A stretch of DNA of 64,000 nucleotides from Piper betle (Eukaryota > Streptophyta > Magnoliopsida > Piperales > Piperaceae): contig JAURVB010010397.1 in the NCBI GenBank assembly GCA_033002965.1, positions 1-64,000 on the forward strand, given 5' to 3'. The stretch's first letter is position 1, and each line of letters begins with the position of its first letter. The translations under genes and the position numbers were made by a program. Under the pieces are notes generated by a model. That model made no database searches, had not been told where the DNA came from, and saw nothing but the letters and a program-made list of their open reading frames with translations. Positions 34,938 through 47,276 of this stretch are shown piece by piece.

Positions 34938-35405
34938 CTAGCTAAAATTTTGGAGTGAGCATGCTTCTGATAAGTCCTTAGTGTCGAGTTCCTGAGTCCC
35001 AACATTATACAAAACACAACTCATCTGCTGTATCCATATCCTTTCTGCTTCCTTTATGGTAATGAATTTTCGCAGGGATCCCAGTTCGTCCCAAGAGTCG
35101 CATTTGTAAGAAGGTGCTTGCCTACCTGATAATGTTGCTCCTTCCATGGTGTCAATGTAGTCCTGCTCGCGAAAAAATAAATAAATAAAATCAGTGAAGA
35201 TGCCTTTTGTGTTGGCGTATTAGCATGTCGATTTGAATCAGCACCTTTTTTGTGTAAGAACCAGCAAGGAAGAAATTTTGTATGGGTGTCTTCTGATCAG
35301 GTCTGAAAGGGTCAACTTCTGGAGCTTCCCGAAACAAAAATTGTCCAATTTTGACGACCGAGGACCATAAAACTTCGAGACCTGGAGAAAATGGGAGCAA
35401 TGCCA
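34938..35405 (-). pseudogene. ZDS: 3' fragment of zeta-carotene desaturase
   Basis: Two exons survive. The first (about 35405-35245) reads [21 protein letters not shown], then [26 protein letters not shown] intron (35244-35163) follows, then the last exon 35162-34938 with DYIDTMEGATLSGRQAPSY. This is the conserved C-terminal FAD/substrate part of ZDS, the plastid enzyme that desaturates zeta-carotene on the way to lycopene. The N-terminal FAD-binding exons are absent: upstream of 35405 is AT-rich repeat DNA. Odd changes are Lys for Gln in SYTKQ, Lys for Ile in AYIC, and a divergent C-terminal tail after DELGSLRK. A functional ZDS must exist elsewhere if this plant makes carotenoids. Confidence 0.88.
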
Positions 35406-36801
35406 GACTAGAGTCCGGTGAATTTTACCTCGCATGTATTGGGCGCACTTTGTAAAATAGTTACTATTTTTACATTTTCTATAGAGTTTTGTTATATTTC
35501 AAGTAATTTTTATTTAAATTTTATTAGTTCAGTAGTTTATTAGATATTATTAATAAAACAAAAAATTATTATGATTTTAGTATAAAAAACACTAATTAAT
35601 GTTATTCTACCAAGATATAAGAGTTAGAAGATGATGTAAAATAAATTCGTGACGAACTCAGGCTGAAAAGCACCATTTAGTGCTATGGTTCGAGCACTAG
35701 GATGTAGAGTGCTCAAACACTAGCCTTTTAAGAAAAATGTATAGCCGAAATGCAAGCGCTCAAGCACCGGTGTTGGAAAATAATTTTTTCGATATTTTTA
35801 GAAATTATGGTGGCCCCACTTGTAATATTGGGTGAATTGTTTATAAACTTAATTAAGGTTTTAAAGGGGAGACACTTGGAAAACTTTGGATGACTAGGTG
35901 ATGGCATGAAAGAAGAGAAAAATCGAAGAAGAAGTTGGATTAGAAGAGAGACTTAAATAATGTCTTTCATATCACATACTAATTTTATGAGTTTAGTTGA
36001 ATATTTTATAAAATAAATTCTTTTTAGGATTTTCAATGACACCTAGTGCTAAATTAATAAAAGTTATTAATTTTTATTTATGCGATTATGTTTTTACGTA
36101 TCTACTTAGTCTTTTTTATGTATCTATGTAATTGTGTTATTTGATGCATTTATATATGTTTACTAATGTTTTCTGTTCTCAAGATGCAAAAAGGTTTGAT
36201 ATGTTTTATCGTTCAAGTCTTACAAATTAATTGATTGAGATATGAATTGGCTCGGTCGTAATATTTCTGAATCTGTTCTTAGGTAAACCAAAAATGTGTG
36301 TCACATGCCGTCGTCTCCTCCTTCATCCTCGCTTGCCATTTTTTATTTTTTTATTTTGAGACGAAAAGAAAGAAAGAAACCGATTGTGTTTTACTTGGGA
36401 GACGGTTCAAAATTAATCCCCAGTTTAATGGGTGATTATTTATTTAAATAACTGACGATAGCCACTTAGAAACCAATTTTCAATTATTTCATAACTCCTC
36501 CGTTAAAAGCTACCCCATTGAATTTATTGGCGTGCATACAATTTTCCAAACTGCAATTCAATTAGTAGGTCATTTAACTGTTTCAAACCACTTCTTTCAA
36601 TACATGTGGTTAACATGCATGCATAGCCTACGAACTCATCTAAAAACAGCCCCTCGATTACGCACAACACTTTCAAGGTACAGATACTCTCGTGTGGAGA
36701 AAACAGAATCTAGTATGAGTTGATTCAAAGGATGGATTTTGTTTTTTCCTCCACAGTTTAGACCTCGGAGGATGGAATTGGGGTTGTGGAATTAAGTTTT
36801 A
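35406..36801. other. Intergenic, repeat-like, no gene seen
   Basis: AT-rich DNA without recognisable domains; it replaces the missing 5' part of the ZDS relic. Confidence 0.5.
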
Positions 36802-37461
36802 GAAAAAAATTACTTAGCAAATAATTATATTTTTTGTTTGAAATTAAGGTTGAAAATCTTTTATTGTTCTTGAGTTGAGTTCTAGAATTTACAAATTTAT
36901 ATAAAAAGTTGCCATTTTAAAAGTTTTTATCAATTATAACCAAAATCTATCATTTTTTTAGATAAGAACAAAATACCCATAAGATTTATTTTTACCAATA
37001 CCAAAAATATAATAGATAAAAAATTTAACTCATAAATATTAAATAGAATATAAAACTATATTATTGATGATTTAAAAATGCAAAAAATATTTTTTATTAG
37101 ATTTTGGACAATTAAAATGAAAATTAAATTTTAAGCCATCAAAAATAATATATATATATATATATTTAAATGTTGAGAATTTTAATTTGAAATTTTCACA
37201 TGTTATTAAAATTAAAAATTTTGTTTTACCCAATATATTTTTATTATGAATATTTTTAAAAAATAAAATATCATTCATTATATAAAACACAAAAAAATTA
37301 AAATTAGATTAAGGGTATTTATGTTAATAAAATAAATATTATGAGTAAAATATTTTCAAAATATATGAATTCATTATATGTGAAATAAAAAATTGAGATT
37401 AAAATTTCAGTTATTTATAATAGAAAATATTAAAACTTAATTATTTATGATACTTTCGCTA
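36802..37461. mobile_element. AT-rich MITE, copy B
   Basis: Homologous to 28304-28788 (shared blocks such as 'aatatatttttattatgaat' and 'ggtatttatgttaataaa'). Flanked by the perfect 8-bp duplication AAGTTTTA (36794-36801 and 37462-37469). The right end, read in reverse, starts AGCGAAAGTATCATAAATAA and resembles the copy A ends; the left end has diverged. A (TA)n tract lies at about 37148-37165. No coding capacity. Confidence 0.65.
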
Positions 37462-37469
37462 AAGTTTTA

Positions 37470-38443
37470 CTTCCATTGCGTACAATAAAACGGTTCGGAG
37501 GAGCACGAGGCCCAACGGCTTGGGTCCAGCAAAGAAAGATTGTAGGCCCATTAGGAAACCTGTGTGGAGCGAATGGGCTGCTTGTGGGTATTGGGCCATG
37601 GTGGGCCTCCGTATAAAAAATAATTTCACTGGGAAATCATAGGCATCTAAAATCTAATTTTTTCACATTTTGTACAAAAAAGTAATAATTAAATCAACCA
37701 CACTTCTAACATTTTGACAAAAAAATTAAAATAAAATTCTCTGAAAATAGTACAAATAGAAAGAACATTATCTATCGCACGTTTGAGGTCAATCATATAA
37801 AAAAAATCGTAACTTTAGGAGGATGGGAACTTTTCAACGGCTTTTAATAAACGCAATGCGTGATGAACTTGTCATATATGTTAGAATGATTTGCCATTGA
37901 TATTCCTATTTAAACCTTTGCATAGTTCTGCAATTTACAGTAGGGGCGAGGAGATAAAATCCCATGTAGCTACACAAATGTGGGCTATAATCTATTTGTT
38001 AAAAGCACATTTTAAAAACTTATGTCCTTCGGAAATCGCCATTATATTAGATTAATTACATATTGCATTGTTATTAAACACTAGGGCGATATATATCTAT
38101 GCACTTGCTCACCACATGCTCTGTAGAATAGGAAATTAAAAATAGGAATAAGGTGAGTAAAGAAGACTCAATGCCCATCTTCCCACCGTCAAAATAGAGA
38201 CCCAACAACCATGACAAGGGAAACATCTGCCCATATTTTCTTCTCGTCTTTATTAAACGCAAGCACAGTTCTTCATGTTGGGAAGCACTATCGAACAAGC
38301 TCGGTATAACGCTATACATACGTACTATGCTCTTTCTGTACAGAGAAGGAAGATGAAAAGGGAGTACGTGTGTGTGTGTACATCATATGATCATACGTAC
38401 GTATGTGTATCTGTACAAGAAAACTCTGAACATAGTGATGATT
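37470..38443. other. Intergenic with a GGCCC-rich patch
   Basis: A patch at 37505-37608 has five or more GGCCCA/TGGGCC/TGGGCT words, like a plant housekeeping promoter, but no gene could be recognised next to it on either strand. The rest is the 3' flank of the minus-strand 71-residue gene. Confidence 0.45.
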
Positions 38444-38842
38444 CTATGGAGCTCCTAGCAAAGGCAGAGCTCGGTGTTCAGAGGGCATGGTGGGTGATTG
38501 TGATTCCACCAGGATCGACCACAACACATGCACATCTTCGTATTGGCATGACTTCACATCTTCGTACAATATATATATCCCCCTACCTGTTCACAGCAAA
38601 TCGCCAAGCAATCAATGAAACCAAATCAATGATATTAGAGAAAAAGATTGATGATCAAAGAATGGCAGCTAGCTAGAGACAATGAGAAATAACTTAGAGA
38701 GTCAGTAAATGAAAATGTTGCAACATGTTCATGTCTGTACAGAATGAGAAGAAGAAGAAGAAGCGGTACTCTTTCTGTGGGCAGAATGCAAGCGAAGCCA
38801 GAGCTTCTTGAGTGGGGAGAGTAGGGATTGGAGCCACCCCAT
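38444..38842 (-). CDS. Conserved small plant protein, 71 aa, 2 exons
   Basis: Exon 1 (38842-38770) starts MGWLQSLLSPLKKLWLRLHS and runs to AHRK; a GT-AG intron of 183 nt follows; exon 2 (38586-38444) reads RGIYILYEDVKSCQYEDVHV, then LWSILVES, and ends at TAG. The joined frame is 72 codons. I recognise it as a small, single-domain protein found across angiosperms (basic amphipathic start, then a YILYEDVKSC core and LWSILVE motif). I know of no function. The basic, hydrophobic N-terminal helix could bind a membrane. The acceptor at 38587 was chosen because it is the only nearby AG that keeps the frame. Exon 1 overlaps longer chance frames on the same strand that have no family resemblance. Confidence 0.82.
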
Positions 38843-40450
38843 CGAGAGCTCAAGTGAGGAGAGAATGAAATAAGGGAGAATGGAGAAGGAATATGAGGTA
38901 GAGGAGTGAAACCATCAATTTGCTTGGAAAAGGGTGAAGTTAAGATCACTGTTCCTACCCCATTTTCCATTTCCCTTGCAGATTAATCATGTATAACATA
39001 GTCTCTTGGTACCCAGTCATTGTCCACCCTTTTCAATTCTCTTGTAAAACAAGAAGCCACCCCCAACTTAGTCATTTCACTTCATATATCCATCTTGCAT
39101 ATCACATATTTACTAACCCCCTCATCAAATTCCCATTCCTTCTACCTCAAGTTACAAGCTGCCATTGCTCTTGCCCTCTACTTATGGGCCATATGTTGCC
39201 CAGCAATGGGAAAAGAGAAGGCATATGAGTCCTTCACAAGCCACTATCTTCATCCCAGTTTGATTTCATGGACATGGGTCTAGAAGTGGTAAGGTACAAG
39301 TAATGGATGATTTTGAGATTAGAAGGAATTGATGATTGCGTTTCTAAAAATGGTTTCGTGTCTATAATTGAGTGGGGTTTCATAAACTGGGAGAACTTGA
39401 GTTTTGTCCTCCATATATCAAGTGCAAATAAAATTTGCACTGGAAAGGCAAGTTCGATCAGAAGGGGCACCAAAAAGAATGGACCAACGGCCACACCTAC
39501 TGAAACAGGGTTCCTTGACCTTTCAGTGTATGTGAGCACCCTTCTTCCATAAATTGGAAATATGTGATTGATTCCAGAACAAATTCATGACAATGCCTAT
39601 TCACTAAATTGACAATCTGGGTTGGTGGGCAATAGCTATTAGAGTTGATCTTATGAGGTAGCATCAGTATTAGTAGAGAATAGATTTAGTGACCAGCCAA
39701 TGCAATGGTGTTCTTTTGGGCTAAAGGATGTAAGAAGGATGGTAATTAAATGTCATAGAACATTAGGTTGTGAGGACATTAACTGATTGGACTTATAAGA
39801 TTACGATGAAAATTTTGATGCACTTGACTTGTCTTTTACTTTATTTTAGACAAAAAGATGACATGACTCACATGTCAGCTTAATTTTGTATTCACGTCCG
39901 GTTTTGTTTTCTGTCATTAAGGTGTTCCTAAATTGACAATCGGAGTGCAGGGAAAGAAAAACTCTAAGTCTTTTCCCCAGTTTGCAGCCCAGTCGAATAG
40001 GTTGATTGGGCGGCCCATCTCTTCTCGTAGAGATCATTTTGTCTTTCAAAGAGCAAAACTATGTAAGCAAAAACTAAATCAAATGAGCTAAATCACCGAA
40101 CATATTTCAGTAGGGAACTGAATTGAATTGAATAGATAATAACTACCAAAGGTTCTACTCATACCCTTTAAATAGAAGTTTATAAAGTTTTCAATTTACT
40201 ACAATACTTGTAGTCCGTAATTCCGTCTTGCGGTTGAAATTGTAAAATAAATTTTTTTTGAAAAGATGGTTTGTGGTTCTGGGGCATGCGTCCTTCAAGC
40301 TTGAATTGGAATAAAACTTGTTGCGTAATTCCTATTGGGGATTATATTCTTTTCCTTCAAAAACAAAATCCTAGATAAAGAATGAATCATTTGATAGCAG
40401 GTTACAATCTACTTATTTGCATATATATATTATTATGGATACACTCGTAA
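38843..40450. other. Intergenic, no gene seen
   Basis: Promoter side of the 71-residue gene. Several chance frames (38989-39228 +, 39307-39552 +, 39234-39539 -, 39846-40049 -) lack recognisable domains. Nothing supported. Confidence 0.45.
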
Positions 40451-40799
40451 TGGTGGCGCGCTCCATTTAAATCTAAATAAATATATCTAATAGATTTTAT
40501 GTAAATTTATATAAACAATATTAGTTAAAGAAGAGATAAATCTCTCAAAATTGAAAAGGATAAATATGATTCTTTATATGGAGAACTCACATATTATTTT
40601 ATATGTATGTTATTTAATTGAATTATAAAAAATTGGAGATAGGTTGTGAAAAGAAGTTTGGTTCTAGAAATCAAACTTTAATCTGTGAAGACTATGGTAG
40701 GCTTGAATTGCACATCAAAGACTTAGTCATTTTATATTAGATCAATCTAGATATTTCTCACTCTTATTCTAGTTTCTAATTAATTATACTAAGATTTAA
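40451..40799 (+). repeat. 5' LTR of copia element
   Basis: About 350 bp, homologous to 48152-48512: shared blocks 'aaatctaaataaatatatct', 'aagtttggttctagaaat' and 'aggcttgaattgcacatcaa'. Followed at 40801 by a primer-binding-site-like sequence. The exact left end is uncertain by a few bases. Confidence 0.8.
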
Positions 40800-40800
40800 T

Positions 40801-40816
40801 ATTGGCATTAAGAGCC
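40801..40816 (+). other. Primer-binding site remnant
   Basis: ATTGGCATTAAGAGCC sits directly after the 5' LTR and differs at few positions from the usual copia site ATTGGTATCAGAGCC, complementary to initiator methionine tRNA. Confidence 0.65.
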
Positions 40817-42734
40817 ATAAAAGGATGTTCTAGTCTTACATCAAAAAGTATTAGGTAAAAAGTTTTTTTGATAATCAGATCTGTGTATTAATTTTTAAAA
40901 TTTTCGTAATTAAAATAATATGATTTGTACATGCTTGTTTTTCATGAATTAATATAATTAATTAATCAGATCTGATAGAATAACCATTGTTCTTTGTCAA
41001 ATTCTATTAGATCTAGCCAGATCCATGTTTAAATAACTAGATCTGTAATTTTTTACATTGAACAATTACATATTTGTATAAATAACAAGCATGTTATTAA
41101 TGGTAATTAAATTTTGTATTCAATTATAGCATGTAAGATGATTACGTTTGATAATCAATATTTGATGAATGATTAGTCAACATGTTTTATTTAATTTAAT
41201 TTTAGTAATTAAATTAAAGCTGATTAGTAATTATCATATTAAGATCAATATTGTAATTGATTATTTGTTGTCTGATAAACATCATATGCTTAATTTAGGA
41301 CAAATACGTCGAAGTAATCATATTAGAGTACCCCGACGTCGATTCGACATTAAAAATGAAGCTTTAATGCTTTAAGGTGAAATGAACACGATTGAATCTA
41401 TTGATGAAATTGAACATAAAAAATGTCCAACAAGCATTCTCAAGTTCTACTAGTAATATATGAAAAAGGTAATGGATGATGAAATAGAATCAATGAAAAT
41501 CAATAAAGTTTGAACTTTAATGGACTTCGTAAAGAGCAAAAAAACAATAGGTAACGAATGAATTTTGAAAATCAAAAGAAAGTCGATGGGACAATTGAAA
41601 GATATAAAGCTCATTTAGTAGCTGAAGGTTATACCGAGTAAGAATGAATTAATTATGAAAAGACTTTCCCTTCAGTTATTCAATTCACTTTAATGCAATT
41701 TTTTTAATTATTGTAGCACGTTTGGATTTAGAATTAGATCAAATGAACATTAAAATCACATTTCTAAATGGTAAATTAGATGAAGGAATTTTTATGCAAC
41801 AATCTGTGGGATTTATTGAGAAAAGCCAAAAGAAAAAATATGTAAATTACAGCATTCCATTTATGGTCTGAAACAATCATCCAAATAGTAGAATCTAAGA
41901 TTCCACAATGTCATTATTTCATATAGTTTTACAATGATTAAGGAGGATCATTGTATTTATGTAAAACGTTTAAAAACTTCCTTTGTAGTTTTATCTCTTT
42001 ACGTCGATGACATTTTGTTAGTTGGTAATAATGAGAAGTATCTAAATTCTATTAAAGAATGGTTGTCTTCCAATTTTGAAATAAGGACATGAGTGAAGCT
42101 GAATGCATACTTAATGTGAAAATTCATAGAGATCATTCAAAGAGAATTTTATATCTTTTTCAAGAATTTTATATCAATAAGATCTTAAAACAATTTAATA
42201 TATACAATTGTGACCTAATAGATACTCCAATAGCAAAAGGTGAAAATCTTAGAGTGTACGAATTGACTCTTGAAGAAAGAGAAAATGTCTAATATCTCGT
42301 ACTCCAATGCTACTAGAAGCTTGATGCATGCAAAGATTTGCACATGCCCTAATATTATATTTGTTGTCAAATTAGTAAACAAATATCAATCCAACTCAAG
42401 TCTTATTTATTGGAAAGTTGTGAACATGATTTTATGTTACCTCAAAGGAACTGCACATCATTCTTTTACTTATAGAGGTCATGATCTCCACCTTGTTGGC
42501 TATACTCATGCTGGTTGGGCTGACAACATGGAGGAACAAAAATCCACTTCATGATATATTTTTTCTTAATAGAGGAGTTATCTCAAGGGCCAACAAGAAA
42601 TAGACTTACGTTGCATTATCCACAACAGAAGCAAAATTTGTAGCTTCTGCCAGTGCAGTTTAGGTAGGTGTTTGGTTGAATAGATTTTTACAACATTTGG
42701 GAATTGTCATACTTTCAGCACAACTCATGATAAT

Positions 42735-45687
42735 TGTAACACCCCAAATCCGGTTCACGCTCGTGAACCGAACCGGCATGTTACAGGCCCCGGTTAGGTC
42801 GGCTAACCCAAACCCAACTCGTGCGGATCCAATCTCGGCGTCTTAAGATGAAGAAATAACTCTCAATGAATGGATGAATGCACAAATCCTAACATGATAC
42901 TACATGATGACATGCAAATCAAAGTACACACCAAGACAATCCTGATAAAATTAATAAAAATTTTGAAATATAACGGACACGAGTTTCCCCTAAAAATACA
43001 ATTAGGGGCCACCTTGTCAAATATACATATGCAAATATATATATAACTATTTATCAAATAATTTCATTCATACAAAATACCAAATATAACATATTGTAGC
43101 TCATTCTAGAACTTGGGTCTCAACACAATCTATTTCTGTTCACATCATCTCATCATCTTTTAGCACTTAATTACATCATATCATCATATCTTAAGCATCA
43201 ATCACATCATATCATGTCTTAACATTTCACTAATATTAATTACTCTATCGACTGACATGTGTGCAAATGATATCATTACTCCTCCATCCAAGCTGGCTCC
43301 TCCAACTCGTAATTGTTACCTACATATAGTATAAAAACACGTCAGTAACAAGTCTTACTGGTCCGGAAAATAAAATAACTATAACAAGCTGGCTATGAGA
43401 GCAAACTCTCATATGAAAGAAAACATCATATACTCCACGTGAACACTCTGAAGGGCACTACTGAGGAGCCACTGGGCTGCAGACCAGGTAGCATCCCGAA
43501 CTTACTGATCTGCTGCTGGTACTGTGCCGCTCTCGGCACTTCTTTTTCAGTACTTCACGTAAAACTTTATCCTAAGCCCTCTCCTTACCTCCATATTTCT
43601 CCTGGCCTTGAGCACGAAGGCCGAGTACTCTCAGGCAGTCGCCTTTAATACCCTTTGAACCACAAGTCCGGACATGCGTTGTACTAAACAGTACCCGTAA
43701 ACCTCCACGTTCTCTGGGTGTGAGGAACTCAAACGCGGAGTTGTCAGGATCCCTCGGGAATGGAACAGTCCGCTGGCACTAATCCAGAGCCCGCTTTGAC
43801 TATCACGGCATCCGCTCATGGTACGTGCAGTCGGTTTCTCCATCTCTCGTCTCACTGAAAACGCGAAAACTACTATATATATAGGGCTGGGTAGGGATTT
43901 ATATAATAGGCCCGAAGGCAACTTGTGGTGGATCTTGTTTTCGAAATCATCGTCGAGGGATCTCATCCTCGAGGGGTTATTAATCCGAAAATCTGTTCGG
44001 CTAGATGGCCCGAGTTAAGTGGGATCCAATAAAATGCCACTTAACCCGTCCTGCAAATGATAAGATAAACATACAATAGAAAGACGTAAAACAGAGTCGA
44101 GTCCTAAACGGACCTGGTAGAAGCTCCAAGCGTGTCATCGCGCCTAAGCGGCAAGCTCCTACTCCGTACTTACACATCAAAACTAAATACTAACGCCCGC
44201 TAACTAAATGATGCATCAAACTCAACGAACATCACACACAATACGAATAACATTCATCAACAGTCAAATAATCATAAGTATGAAAGAATTTCTAACTCCT
44301 ATTCATACCAATCCTATCGTATTTTTCTAAGTTACGTCGTAATCACTTATCATGCTCTCATTAGATCACTTACTCTTCATTCACACTTAATCTCATCATG
44401 CAACTCATCGTTTCATCCATAATTAAGCATTAATCATGTCATTAAACCAACCCTAGCATGTTGTGCTAACAATCATCAAGTTTAAATTATAAATTTGGAG
44501 GTAATTATACCTCACGTCATCAGCAATCGGCGACGGCTAGGGTTTCCGTCGCGCGTCTCGGAGCTCGAATCCGGCGCTCGTCGGCGTCCGAAGCTCGATC
44601 GGGCTCGACTGGGTGAGCCCCGCGGAAGATCTGGTGAATTCCGGCGAATTCCAGAAATTCCGGTTTTCCGACGGTTTTTGGCGGTTTTCCGGCGGCTTCC
44701 GACGGTTTTCCGGCAGCTTCCGGCAGTTTTCCTGTCGACAGTCCCCGGCGGCGTCTACTGGCCGGAAAGTGGTCGTGTTGGGTACCCTTGGAACCGGCTC
44801 GGCGAGCCCGACTCATCTACGAGGTCGACGCGGCCAACGGAGGTGGCGGCTCACCGAAAAATGCATAAAACCGAGCCGGCGGTGATGGTGGCTAGATCCG
44901 GCCGGCCATGGCGGCGATGGCCTCCGTTCCGGTCGGGGAAGGTTGCTGGAGGGCTGAGGGTGCTGAGGCGACGACCGACCGACCGCGGTGGCGCCGGTCG
45001 CCGGCGACGGAAGCGCAACGCAGGCGCGGCGTCGCGGCGTGGCTTCCTCGCGTCGCGGCGGCCCGATTGGGGCCAGACCTGGTCGGGCAGCATGGCGACG
45101 TCGTCGCGGGGCTAGGCGGTGACGATCGGCGGCCGGGCGGGCGTCCACGGCAGCGGCGGCGGCGACGCTGCACAAGAGGCTGCGTCGGGCAAGCGTTTGG
45201 GGAAGAAAAGAAGGGCGCGGGGGTGTGTGGTGGCAAAGTCGTAAATATTACTTGACTCGTCTCCGACTCGAGTCAAAATAATATTTAAGTCATAAAAAAA
45301 TTCCAAAAAAATTGGAAAAATCCCATAAAATCAAACAACACCAAAAATCATAATGATATGCTCTAGAACTATCAACCCACCCAAAATACCCGTAACGCGT
45401 CCTAATGCGATAAACGGCCTAAAACTAGTTCTACGATCCACTATATATAATAAAAAAAATAACTGCATACTCTTATATATTCTGATAACTCATTCTATTC
45501 TGCTGTGTTCATGACGTTATCATCACATACTTGGGTACGCATGACCCTCGTAGCTCATACACGTGACTGGCGTCGGCTCAGTACACATGCTCTGAAACTG
45601 ACTCGACTCGAAAATAACGGTCAGAACCGACCGGTTCTGAATATAAAACCCTGACTCGAATCGCGGGTTTTATAGTAATATTTTACA
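42735..45687. mobile_element. Solo LTR, 2953 bp, TSD ATAAT
   Basis: Begins TGTAACACCCC and ends TTTTACA, flanked by the perfect 5-bp duplication ATAAT (42730-42734 and 45688-45692). No primer-binding site, polypurine tract or pol follows, so it is a solo LTR, most like large Ty3/gypsy LTRs. It lies inside the RNase H region of the copia element, hence is younger. 44500-45240 is GC-rich (CGGCGG-type words) and gives long overlapping frames on both strands with low-complexity Arg/Ala content; I regard these as non-coding. Related copies are at 1-110 and 541-1338. Confidence 0.9.
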
Positions 45688-46728
45688 ATAATTAGACCAC
45701 AATTACTTATACTAAAGATCTCATATATGATAACAAAACCAAACACATTGATATGAAGAATAATTTCATAAGAGACACTGTTAAGAAGAAGAAGTGAGTT
45801 TGAAATACATTTCTACACATCATATGGTTGTTAATCATTTTACGAAGGCAATACCAAGAGATGTGAATTTTTCTCATATTAAAATGATGAGATTATATTC
45901 TATGTGATTTTCTTTTATATGTGTTTTTACATACTCTAAATGTCATTTTCTAATTTTTGGTTAACGATAATTACATTTTTTTCTATGTATATATTAACAC
46001 AATGAATAATATGTCAAATGAGATGAATGACTCTCTCACTGAGCATTCACTTATAATATTTTTGTAGCATTAGGAGATGAGACATCAGTACTTCAAGTCA
46101 TGTATATCGTCTTCATAGAGTTCACAATGGGGTTATTTTCTTATAATAGTCTATATGATTATTCACAATCATACAACTCATTACGCTAGATATGAACATA
46201 AACATTACATTAGTTGTTTTTGTTAAATTATCTCAAGTCAATTGTTTGAGTAACAATTAGACTTAAGTCTATAAGGTGTTCATAAAGGGCATGCATTCTA
46301 CATGAGTTATATTTTAAGTAAATATATGTAACGACCCGCCATTTTTTTCACAAAACTATGGGCCCAGCTGGCTAGGCGTTACTCGAAATTAAACCAAACT
46401 AACCCTGTAACGACCAAATTAAACCAAACCAACCCTGTAACGACCAGCCCTAATCGGTCCGGGCATTAGTCAACAGTCTTGGATCGTTACCTAAAGCCAC
46501 ATGTATAACAAAAGAAAATAAAAGGAAGTCCAATTTATTATCCATTCTTCTACCCTGAGTTCGTAAAAGAACCACCAACCATACTTGTAATTTTCCTTAG
46601 GTGAGTTGAAATCAATCAATCTTGATGTAGTTCTATAGGCTCTCAGGTCATTCTGAAATTAAAAGTTTGCCTCCCAGTTCTGAGATTAGGTGGTCTCCTA
46701 GGTCATTCTGAGATTAGGTGGTCTCCCA

Positions 46729-47030
46729 GGTCCATTCTAACATGTCTATCATTGGCTGTCAGGTCCATTCTGACATGTCCATCATTGGCTGTCAGGTCCA
46801 AGTCCATTCTGACATGTCCATCATTGGCTGTCAGGTCCAAGTCCATTCTGACATGTCCATCATTGGCTGTCAGGTCCAAGTCCATTCTGACATGTCCATC
46901 ATTGGCTGTCAGGTCCATTCTGACATGTCCATCATTGGCTGTCAGGTCCATTCTGACATGTCCATCATTGGCTGTCAGGTCCATTCTGACATGTCCATCA
47001 TTGGTTGTCAGGTCCATTCTGACATGTCCA
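46729..47030. repeat. 33/39-bp minisatellite, 9 units
   Basis: Nine head-to-tail units of the core 'ccattctgacatgtccatca'; five full units are 33 bp, three are 39 bp with an added 'aagtcc' or equivalent, and the last is partial. Units 2-8 are nearly identical. Because 33 and 39 are multiples of three and the unit has no stop in several frames, open frames run through on both strands; these are by-products. Confidence 0.95.
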
Positions 47031-47276
47031 TTAACAAAACACAAAACAAACACCCGACCCCAAAGACTCGCAACAGTTCATACCAAGCAGTCGACAAAAA
47101 CCCCATGCATAAGACGCTAGGGATTAACAAAGGCGTCTCTAACAAAACTTTGCATGCAAGAATCCAAATGGAAACAAATAAGATGAGGGATGAAATACTC
47201 ACATAATGATGGGGAGGTCACCTGGGACGGAGAAGATGCCTGAAATACTCCCCCTCCTGCATATATATACACTTCA

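Noticed and set aside
38275..38676. 133-residue plus-strand frame
   Set aside because: Antisense to the supported two-exon gene at 38842-38444, with no recognisable motif.
39234..39552. Overlapping 101- and 81-residue frames on opposite strands
   Set aside because: No domain, no splice support and no way to choose between strands.
44495..45255. Long overlapping frames on both strands (up to 206 residues)
   Set aside because: They lie inside a solo LTR with proven target duplications, are Arg/Ala/Gly-rich by GC composition, exist in several frames at once and show no domain.
46703..47206. Repetitive proteins of 116-162 residues on both strands
   Set aside because: They are translations of a 33/39-bp minisatellite whose period is a multiple of three.
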